This document shows positions 7,342 through 13,661 of a DNA stretch of 13,661 nt, in pieces. Within the stretch, counting starts at the first letter, position 1; every line of letters starts with the position of its first letter. The position numbers and the translations under genes were made by a program. The notes under the pieces were generated by a model. That model was not told the DNA's origin and searched no databases. It saw only the letters and a program-made list of their open reading frames with translations. Source of the stretch: Pelagophyceae sp. CCMP2097 (taxonomy: Eukaryota > Sar > Pelagophyceae); assembly GCA_026770575.1 (NCBI GenBank), contig MU657176.1, positions 622,773-636,433 on the forward strand, in the 5' to 3' direction.

Positions 7342-8075
7342 TTACTTTTTGTCGAGGAGCGACTGAATGTCGGCCTTGATCTGCGTGGGCGCGACGGTGG
7401 GCGCGTAGCGCTTGTAGACCTTGCCCGTCGTGCCGTCGACCTATACGAGAGATGTATAGGAGACCGTACGAGGAATACCGACGTGCGGAAGCCTCCACGT
7501 CGAGAAACGTCCCAATGTTCGAGCCACGTCCTTCTCTTCGTGCGGATCCTTTCAAAAGGGATGCTTCCGAAGTCGCAGTCAAAGTCTCGGGCCCTTTCTC
7601 TGGCCTTTTTTGGGTTGTACGCTCGACGCGGTCGTCGCGCGAGGAATTTGCCAAAGTTCCACTTGACATCGCTCCAAAAGCCGGCCTTGTTCTGCTTCAG
7701 GAATTTGAACAAAGGGTCGGCGTCCTTGCCGTTGACGTTCACCTTGTCCATGATGGGATACAGGGCGCCGAGCGAACGCGCGAACTCGACGACTTCCGCA
7801 ATGGGCTTCGGCTCCTGCCCTCCGAATTGGTTGCAAGGAAAGGCCAGGACCTCCAGGCCCTGGGGCCCGAGCTCCGTATGCAGCGTGGCCAGCTCTGCAT
7901 AGTTCTGCTTGGTTAAGCCTCAGGCGGAAGCGACGTTGACGACCAGAATGGCCTTGAACTTGCCCTGCAGCGTCGACAGCGCCAACGCGCTTCCGTCCGA
8001 GGCCTGGACCGTAAAGTCGAAGAGCGACCCGACCTGGTTCGCTTTTGGCGTCGTCGTGAAAAGCGCCTTGAACAT
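7342..8075 (-). CDS. Selenocysteine-containing glutathione peroxidase (GPX4/PHGPx-like)
   Basis: Two exons, 8075-7641 and 7440-7342, encode 177 residues, the normal length for this family. An in-frame TGA at 7922-7920 is residue 52 in NVASA-U-GLT, exactly where glutathione peroxidases have Cys or Sec. The rest of the catalytic tetrad is present: Gln87 in FPCNQFGGQEP, and Trp139-Asn140 in DVKWNF. PIMDKVNVNG and the C-terminal YKRYAPTVAPTQIKADI also match. The frame is open on both sides of the TGA, and a SECIS-like hairpin lies in the 3' UTR, so I read TGA as selenocysteine. The enzyme reduces lipid and organic hydroperoxides with thiols. The ATG at 8075 follows an in-frame TAG about 60 bases upstream; no targeting signal is obvious. 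The intron is unusually long (200 bases) with donor GCGCGA and acceptor TATAG. Confidence 0.9.
7441..7640 (-). other. 200-base intron of GPX with GC donor
   Basis: KWNFGKFL must join VDGTTGKVYKRY. This puts the donor at gcgcga (7640) and the acceptor at tatag (7441), phase 0. It is several times longer than most introns here. Its 3' end holds an inverted repeat, ctatac (7441-7446) and gtatag (7454-7459), and the 8-mer attcctcg of the 5' splice region recurs about 30 bases before the 3' splice site. Confidence 0.65.
7920..7922 (-). other. UGA codon read as selenocysteine
   Basis: It falls at the catalytic position of glutathione peroxidase, with conserved sequence continuing in the same frame for about 90 residues to the splice site. 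A standard reading would cut the protein at residue 51. Confidence 0.88.
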
Positions 8076-8324
8076 CGCCGCAAGACCCGTCGACTCAGTC
8101 GACCAAACACTCGAGATCTACACTTGTAGAACACGTCCCGGAACGTTCTTGTAAACGAGCCTGATTGGTGGGAAAACGTGCAAAAATTTACGAAATTGTT
8201 CGGTGTCCTTAATTGCTCTACTATGATTTTGGTTCGCCGCTCGGCTACCCGCGTCGCTGCGAGCGGAACTCTCCTGAGGAAACGCCGCCGGTGTGCAGGA
8301 GACGACGTGGGAGGAAAATGAATC
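8076..8324. other. Intergenic region upstream of GPX
   Basis: 249 bases between the stop of the acidic-protein gene and the GPX ATG, both on the minus strand. It holds the near-palindrome tctacacttgtaga (8117-8130) and the pair gtcgac-tca-gtcgac (8089-8103), and an AT-rich block around 8180-8230. It should contain the GPX promoter. No gene seen. Confidence 0.4.
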
Positions 8325-9414
8325 TTAGGTGGACGGTTTGAATCTGCCGAGGAGCGCCTGCAGCTGGTTCGACTGGTAGTCGGCCGGGAGCAGATTCGAG
8401 CTGGCCGGCAGCCTCCACTCGGGATCGGGTTCGACGGGCCTCTGGGCGGGCGCCGTCTTCAAAGGCGCCGTCTTCAAAGGCGGCTCGACGGGCCTCCGGG
8501 CGGGCGCCTTGAATGGCGCCCCGCCGACGACGAAGCCGCGCTCCTGCGACGACGGGCGTTCGGGTGGCGAGTGATGGGACGTCGTCCCAGCCACGCAGAC
8601 GTATGTTCCTCACGGTGCTGTCGTTGGAGGTGTTTCGCGGCCGGAGCCGCATGGGCGGGCCCCCGCCGCCGACGACGAAACCGCGCTGTACGGGAGGCGC
8701 CGGGTTCTCCTCCCGCGCCACGCGTGCTGGTGAAGAGAGGCTTTGTGGCGGCGGCGCTGCGAGCGACGGTGGTCGCTCGCCCCGGGCCGCCGCGGGGTCA
8801 TCGTCCGCGGGCCCTTCGTCAGAGTCCCGCCGCTCGTCGCCCTCGTCCCGTCTGCAGAGATCGGCGAGGCACGTGAATTCGAGCGCCTCGTCGTCGTCGT
8901 CGTCGGCCGGGCCGTGGGGCCGCACGCAGCCGTCGACTCGCGGAGCGGCAGGATCGCCCGAGTCTCGGAATTCGTCGTCGTCGGGCGTTTGGCGGAGGCT
9001 GTAGAGGTGGTCCTCGGCGGAGAAGAATCTACGGCCGTCCGCCGCAGCCGCCTCGTCGTATTCCGAGTCGCTGGGGTCGTCCGAATCGTCGTCGTCGGCG
9101 GTGACGACGGCCGCGCGCTCCGTCGCGTGGAACGCCGGGAACCCGACGACTTCGAAGCCGTGCTCGTCGACGACCAGTGACGCCACGGCGTCGGGCGCGG
9201 CCGCTGGAGCGCCCGCGGCGCCGGGCGTTGGCGGCGCCGGCGCGGCCGTTAACGGCGCGCCGCCGCCGCGCGCGTCGAGCGCGTCGAGTTCGGCGAGTAC
9301 GGCGTCAAGCGTCCGCTGCGCGCGCTTGAACGCGGCGTCGTCGCTCGACGTCTCGAAAGTCTCGAAAGCGGAGCCCTCTTGCCGCACGTGGTACAGGTCC
9401 TCGAGGGACACCAT
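8325..9414 (-). CDS. Unrecognised acidic, repeat-containing protein
   Basis: Two exons, 9414-8614 and 8543-8325, joined by a GTGAGG...CAG intron (8613-8544, 70 bases, phase 0) give 339 residues. I do not recognise a family. Residues 4-12 (LEDLYHVRQ) and 133-142 (AEDHLYSLRQ) resemble each other. Three acidic runs are present (near 107-115, 171-176 and 204-207). RGFVVGG occurs at 244-250 and again at 269-275, on either side of the intron. The C-terminal part has Pro/Lys/Ala repeats (LKTAP twice, RPVEP twice) and ends LQALLGRFKPST. No signal peptide, membrane span or catalytic motif is visible. It looks largely disordered with short linear motifs, perhaps a nuclear or scaffold protein, but that is a guess. 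The frame extends upstream to 9549 without ATG-supported homology; 9414 is the first sensible ATG. Confidence 0.65.
8449..8478. repeat. Coding tandem repeat, two 15-base units
   Basis: ggcgccgtcttcaaa at 8449-8463 and 8464-8478, in frame, encoding LKTAP twice in the acidic protein. It sits between two longer imperfect repeats that encode RPVEP. Confidence 0.85.
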
Positions 9415-9511
9415 CGCACGACAACAATTCAAGTCTTCCGATCTGATGCGCAGACCCCGATGGCGCCAAGCGCGGGACCGCGCTCTTGAACAAGAGGGCC
9501 GTGATTGCCGC

Positions 9512-9635
9512 TGCCCCGTGGCGACTTGATCAAGTCTTTTATTTTTCAAAAAAAGACTTGGGGCCCTCTACAATTGTACATGTAGAGTTATTTTTTGAAA
9601 AAAAAAGGAGGATGGATTCAAGTTGCCACGGGCAA
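9512..9635. repeat. Nested fold-back element, about 124 bases
   Basis: Outer arms: cccgtggcgacttgatc (from about 9514) and gattcaagttgccacggg (to about 9632), complementary with few mismatches. Inside are a perfect 10-bp hairpin, caagtctttt (9531-9540) with aaaagacttg (9551-9560); a 7-bp hairpin, ctctaca (9566-9572) with tgtagag (9581-9587); and opposed A/T tracts. The shape suggests a small inverted-repeat transposon or a structured non-coding element. Confidence 0.6.
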
Positions 9636-9721
9636 GTGATTTAAACTGATTTTGCCGTTAGAACTCGAGTAATCGCCAAAACACAAATACGAACAGCGGC
9701 GCAATTGCAGCGGCGGTAGTT

Positions 9722-9737
9722 GACCTCAACTGAGGTC
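9722..9737. repeat. 16-base palindrome upstream of the coiled-coil gene
   Basis: gacctca, spacer ac, tgaggtc. The dyad symmetry resembles a binding site for a dimeric transcription factor, about 180 bases before ATG 9916. Function is inferred. Confidence 0.5.
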
Positions 9738-9915
9738 GTCGCGTGTCCTGCATGCCCCCGACGAACCCAACGGCATGTCATTCCAATTTATCGCCGAATA
9801 TTAACGAAGTCGAGCGCGCTAGCGGCAGGCCGCCCTCGACGAAGGCCCGTGGTTCCGGGCCCGAAGAGCATTTTCCCTTGCCGTCCTCGCTGATAGGGAA
9901 CCCGCGGTGACGAGG

Positions 9916-12172
9916 ATGGAGGGCGCGCCCGAGGGCGACGAGGTCGTGAACAACGATGCGGCGGCGGCGGACGGCGCCGAAGACGCGAACGATGCGGCGG
10001 CGGCGTCGGGCGGCGGCGTCGAAAAGACTGACGCTACGGCGGCGGCGGACGGTGGCGCCGTAGAAACGAACGATGCGGCGGCGGCGGGAGACGGCGTCGA
10101 AACCACTGACGACGCGGCGGCGGCGGCGGACGGCGGCGGCGAAACTATACCGCCGTCTGGGGCAGGCGCGGTCGAGCCGCCGTCGGACGACGGCGCGGTC
10201 GAGTCGACTCGTGAAGAGGCGGTCGAACCGGCTCCGGAGGAGGGCGGGGCTGCGGAGGAGGGCGCGGCTCCGGAGGCGGACGCGGAGGCGGCTACGGCGG
10301 AAGAGGCGTCGGCAGCGGCGGACGAGGCCGCGGCGGCGGCGGCGCTTTCGCGGCTCGCGGCGCAGAGCCGCATCCCCCCAGGCCTGGCGCTGCCGTCGAT
10401 GGCCGCGTTCGCCGGGCAGGGCGCGCTCCTGGCGTCGGCAGCGGCGGGCCTTTTGGGCGTAAAGCGGCACGCCCCTCCATACGTCTCCGAGGCGGACGTG
10501 CTCTTCTCGCTGCGGACGCACAACGCGGCCATCTCGCAGGCCTTGCGCGAGGGCGCGAGGCGCGACGCCGAGCTCGAGGCGGCGCGCGAGGAATCGCGGC
10601 GCCTGGCCGCGAGCCTTGACGAGGCGCACGCGTATGCCCGCGCCCAGGCGGCGCTGCTGCAGTCGGCGCTCGCGCGCGTTTCGCAGTCAGAAACAGACGT
10701 CAAGCGGCTCCAGGCGCAAGTCTCCTCGCTCGACGCTTTGGAGCGCACGGTCGAGGCGCACGAGTCGCGCCTCGGCGGCCTCGACGAAGACGTCGCTGAA
10801 ACAAAACGAAACGCATACCAACGCCTCGACGCTTTAGATGGGCGCGCGTTGAAGCTTGAGGATTCCGCGTATGCGGCGGCGGCGCGCGCCGCTACATTCG
10901 AGGACCGCCTCGACCGGCTGCCCTCGGACCTCCGCCTCCCGGCGGCAAGCATTTTGCTGCCCGCGGAGCTACAGGCGCCCGCCGACGACGGCATCGGGGA
11001 CGAGTCGTCCGCCGACGTCTCGCTGCTGACGCACCTCCTCGGGGCGCTGCGAGACGCTTTGGAGGCGGACGCGGGCCAGCTCGTGGACCAGCGGCAGATT
11101 TTGGCGGACCACGAGGCTTTGATAGAGGGCAAGGCGGACGTCGGCGTCGAGGACGTTTTGGCCCAGCACGCGGCGCACTTGTTGTCGGTGCAAGCAAAGA
11201 TGGACGCGGACGCATTAGTCGACCTCCCCACTCTGTACGCGGCGCAGCAAGAGGCCACGGAGGCTCTGCGCCAAATCCTCGAGGGCATGCAGTCAAAGGT
11301 GGGTTACGACGACGTCGATTATAAGGTCGAGCAGCGCTACAAGGAGATTTTGGCCTATCTCGAGCAGGCGCTGCACACAACCGAGGGCGACGACGAAGAC
11401 GTCCGTAAAGAAACTGCAGACCTCCGAAAGACGCTGTCAACCTTCGCCGCGACCAAAGCCGACCGCACAAAAGCCGCGTCCGGGCAGCCCCTCGCGCGCC
11501 GCCGAGCCTCGATGCGTAGGCAACGACGTCCAGGCGCTGCGGTCGCAGGTCGCCTCTGCGGCCGAGGCGCAGCGGCGCGCGTTTGACGCCGAGGCGTTGC
11601 GGCGCGACCTGGCCGCGCGGCCGCTGCGGACGGAGATGCACCTCGCCCTCCTGGACCGCGTCACCGCAGCAGACCTTCACCGCGCGCTGCACCCCGAGTC
11701 CGACGACGGCGCCACCGAGCGCCGCCAAAACGGCCACGACGGCGACGGCCAAAACGGCGGCGCGGCCATGTCTCGGACGCTGTCGCCGCACCGGGCGCAA
11801 AAGGCGGCGGCGACCTGCCGCCACGTCGCCGACGCGGCGCGGCCCGGGTCGGCGCCGCACTGCCTCTCCTGCGACACGCCCCTCATCAACGCGGCCGCGC
11901 AGCAGCAGCGCGTCCTCGGCGGCGGCTACGTCGTCTCCCTCGGCGCCCTCGGCCAGGTGCGCTCGCCGCACTGCGCCGCACCGCAGCCGGCGTCGCTCCG
12001 CATCCGGGCCATGCAGCCGCCCCTCTCCGACTCGCGGTCTCTCGGTCACGTCGGCCACGCCGCCCTGCTGCTCCCGACGCTCCACGGTCGGGCCCCCGAA
12101 GCCAACCAGTACCAGCTCTCCACGCCGCCGCTGCGCGACGCCGCGCCGGGGCCCTTTGGCGACGGACCGTAA
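9916..12172 (+). CDS. DUF4795/QRICH2-like coiled-coil protein
   Basis: Exon 1 (9916-11464) and exon 2 (11520-12172) join to 733 residues. The start is ATG 9916; the frame opens slightly earlier without an ATG. Residues 1 to about 150 are Ala/Asp/Glu/Gly-rich with degenerate NDAAAA units. About 190-330 is a heptad-rich coiled coil (for example ARREL-like and LDEAHAYARAQAALLQSAL stretches). A helical part with KADVGVEDVL and ATKADRNDVQALRSQV repeats resembles DUF4795, and exon 2 has the CLSCDTPL motif (Cys pair at 11861-11872) that this family carries. QRICH2 is a sperm-flagellum protein, so a ciliary role is possible but inferred. The intron (11465-11519) would use a GCACAA donor and TAG acceptor; it joins KADR to NDVQALRSQ. 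The tail is Pro/Ala-rich and low in structure. Confidence 0.6.
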
Positions 12173-12797
12173 CCCCGCAGCAATACACACACGCGCGGCC
12201 GCGTGGGGACCGCCCCGGGGGAGCCGCGTGCCGGGGCGCGCCAGCACCAAGCTGCGCGACCTCCGACCCACATGTGAAAGGGAGGCGATGACGACGACAC
12301 TCGTCGTCGTCGTCGTCGACAGCGGCCTGCGGCGGAGCGACTCTTCTGAAGAGCAAGCGGAGGGTCCTGGGGATGAGCCGGAGGAGTGTTTACGGGTCTT
12401 GGATGGTGCTTTCGTGTCCTTGTCGGACACGGCGGGCTGCGACGCTGTGTTCGCAGTGTTCGAGGGTCATCATGGTGCGCCGCTTCGACATGATCATAGA
12501 CGTTGCTCTGATCTACAGCGACGGCGCGGGTGACTCCAAAGTTTGAAGTGGCGCGGACGGCGGAGCTCTACGGATCTTCCGTGTCCTCGGACGTTGCGGC
12601 TCGGACGGCGGGTCGCGAGGTTACAAGAGGCGGGACGGGCTTGTGAAAAGTGTGTTTATGTACGGATGTGGGAGTATGTAGCAGAGTGTATGTGCAAAAT
12701 CGCGTGTGGTCGGCTGCTGCCGCCACCGGCGGTGGGTTATGTTGATGTAGAGCATGTTGTTGTCTTTGTACAGCGAGTGTTTCACTCAGTTAGTGTT
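12173..12797. other. Intergenic region with a TCG-repeat hairpin and a small ORF
   Basis: At 12288-12318 a gacgacgac run faces a tcgtcgtcgtcgtcgtc run, forming a strong hairpin. The small PP2C-like ORF lies at 12288-12533. From about 12640 to 12800 the sequence is less GC-rich and T/G-biased. Near the right end, gtgtttcactc occurs twice (12777-12787 and 12794-12804), the second copy reaching over the symporter stop codon. It is the 3' side of both neighbouring genes. Confidence 0.4.
12288..12533 (+). pseudogene. Small ORF with PP2C-like FAVFEGHHG motif, possible fragment
   Basis: An 81-residue frame starting in the TCG repeat (MTTTLVVVVV). Residues about 36-65 include GCDAVFAVFEGHHGA, close to the FAVFDGHGG metal-binding motif of PP2C protein phosphatases. 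In true PP2C enzymes the Asp of DGH binds metal; here it is Glu and an extra His replaces Gly. No further PP2C motifs follow in any frame. A decayed or partial copy is the likeliest reading; a short unrelated gene or chance cannot be excluded. Confidence 0.3.
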
Positions 12798-13661
12798 TCA
12801 CTCGACAACGGGAAGGACGTCGACGTCCTTGACTTTTTGGACCACCTCGCCGACGAGCTCGGGGTCCCAGGGCACGGGAACCACCATCCAGGCCGGCGTG
12901 AAGTTCCAGGCGCGGCCCGTCCACTTCTCGCCGTAGTGGAAGACGAAAAAGCAGATGAGCGAGAAGATGGGCGACACGATGGAGTCGACCCCCGTAAAGT
13001 CGCGGAGGCGCGTCTGCTCGCACTGGTCCTCGCCCCGGGACCACTTGTCCGCCTCGGGCACGTCAAAGAACGTCGGGAAGAGCGAAGACTTGGGCTTGCC
13101 ATAGTCGAGGAAGCTGTCGCGCTTGAACGGCAGGATGAGACTGCCGTCCTTGGGTAGCGTGAACTCGAGGATGACACGGAGCACGGACCCGCCGACCACG
13201 GCCGCCAGGCCGGCGTTGGGCGACGGTTCCTTGACGTAGAACGCCTATTGGAACGAGTGTTGTTTGGCGTCCGAGGAGGCTGCCAGTGCTCGAGTGGGAG
13301 GCTTTTCGCTCGAGTGTCCGAGGATGCTGCTCGAATGGGAGGCTCTTCGCTCGAGTCTCCAGAGAGGACGCTGCCTGCCCACGGTGAAGATGGGCACGAC
13401 GCAGCCGGCGAGCACGATGTCGAATGCGACGATGAGCAGGTACGACGTCGACGTCGAGTACGACGCAATGATGATGGAAATGGCAGTGCAGGGGATACCG
13501 AAGAGCCGCGTCAGCAGGAGCATGTTCTTCGTCGTGACGAGATCCTTGGGGAAGACGGACGGGAAAAAGTCGGGCAGCCGGCGAAAGAGGTTGTGCGAGG
13601 CGACCGTCGACATAGCCAGGATGGCGCCGTCGCACGTGGACATGGAGGCGGCGACGATGCC
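12798..13661 (-). CDS. Sodium:solute symporter (SSS family), C-terminal part
   Basis: Two exons, 13661-13383 and 13244-12798, in phase, give 241 residues; the N-terminus lies beyond the right edge. The first visible segment, GIVAASMSTCDGAILAMSTV then ASHNLFR, is the signature of a late transmembrane helix in SSS transporters such as the urea carrier DUR3 and proline carriers, where Ser/Thr there help form the second sodium site. Further spans are visible around LLLTRLFGIPCTAISIIIA, YLLIVAFDIVLAGCVVPIF, AAVVGGSVLRVILEF and SIVSPIFSLICFFVF. The protein moves a small solute into the cell with sodium; the substrate cannot be told. The intron 13382-13245 is GTGGGC...TAG, 138 bases, mostly made of a tandem duplication. 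The C-terminal tail is cytosolic and ends at TGA 12800-12798. Confidence 0.8.
13270..13358. repeat. Imperfect tandem duplication filling the symporter intron
   Basis: Copy one at 13270-13316 and copy two at 13317-13358, both starting tccgagga and both ending in a ttcgctcgagt block; the second has a short deletion. Together they make up about two thirds of the 138-base intron. Confidence 0.75.

Larger units (their letters stand above)
9415..9915. promoter_or_regulatory. Divergent promoter region with palindromes
   Basis: 501 bases between the ATGs of the acidic-protein gene (minus) and the coiled-coil gene (plus). It contains a long imperfect palindrome (9512-9635) and a compact one, gacctca-ac-tgaggtc (9722-9737). 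The stretch 9640-9800 is relatively AT-rich and probably carries the plus-strand promoter. No gene seen. Confidence 0.45.

Noticed and set aside
7254..7751. 165-codon minus-strand frame as a separate gene
   Set aside because: Its start is the internal MDKVNVNG of glutathione peroxidase and its tail reads through the intron. It is part of the selenoprotein gene.
7920..7922. UGA as a pseudogene mutation
   Set aside because: The codon is exactly the catalytic Sec/Cys position, all other key residues are intact and a SECIS-like hairpin follows.
8245..8324. Extension of the acidic protein beyond 8325 in the frame of exon 1
   Set aside because: The frame change at the GTGAGG...CAG intron leads to a sensible C-terminus repeating RGFVVGG and ending at 8325; the unspliced frame is Arg-rich.
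9819..11288. 489-codon open frame on the minus strand, Ser/Ala-rich
   Set aside because: It is the mirror of the Ala/Asp-rich repeats and coiled coil on the plus strand. The plus-strand protein has heptads and family motifs; this one has none.
10892..12430. 512-codon open frame on the minus strand
   Set aside because: Antisense to the coiled-coil gene, with Arg/Ala/Gly-rich shadow composition.
1..13661. CRISPR arrays, rRNA, tRNA, prokaryotic operons
   Set aside because: No spaced repeat array, no cloverleaf and no rRNA-like sequence were seen, and spliced genes on both strands show a eukaryotic nuclear origin.

Overview
The window is nuclear DNA of a compact, GC-rich eukaryote, most likely an alga. 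Genes lie tens to hundreds of bases apart on both strands. Coding regions are cut by very short introns (mostly 45-70 bases), usually with GTGCGT or GTGCGC donors, and there are no prokaryotic operon features. Short GTGCG introns, a selenoprotein and a Golgi-type sulfotransferase fit a stramenopile such as a pelagophyte (Aureococcus-like). That placement is inference.

Layout, left to right: the N-terminal part of a RING-finger protein (minus, 219 to the left edge); a 575-base intergenic island with hairpins; a single-exon secreted or organelle-targeted 2OG-Fe(II) oxygenase-like protein (plus, 795-1571); a multi-exon longin plus roadblock-like protein (minus, 3007-1658); a four-exon membrane-anchored carbohydrate sulfotransferase (minus, 5045-3208); a 102-base bidirectional promoter; a roughly 12-exon DNA topoisomerase VI subunit A (plus, 5148-7055); a two-exon glutathione peroxidase with an in-frame UGA for selenocysteine and a SECIS hairpin in its 3' UTR (minus, 8075-7342); an unrecognised acidic protein (minus, 9414-8325); a long imperfect palindrome in the next divergent promoter; an Ala/Asp-rich coiled-coil protein resembling DUF4795/QRICH2 (plus, 9916-12172); a small ORF with a PP2C-like motif (12288-12533); and the C-terminal part of a sodium:solute symporter (minus, right edge to 12798).

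The genes do not form one pathway. The best result is the selenoprotein glutathione peroxidase: the UGA sits exactly at the catalytic position and a fold with SECIS core features lies about 50 bases after the stop. Two themes recur. Five introns appear to use GC-AG rather than GT-AG boundaries, and short tandem duplications sit in or across several introns, including one that duplicates a splice acceptor and places an in-frame stop between the two copies. Exon boundaries were set by hand from reading-frame phase and family conservation; uncertain ones are flagged.
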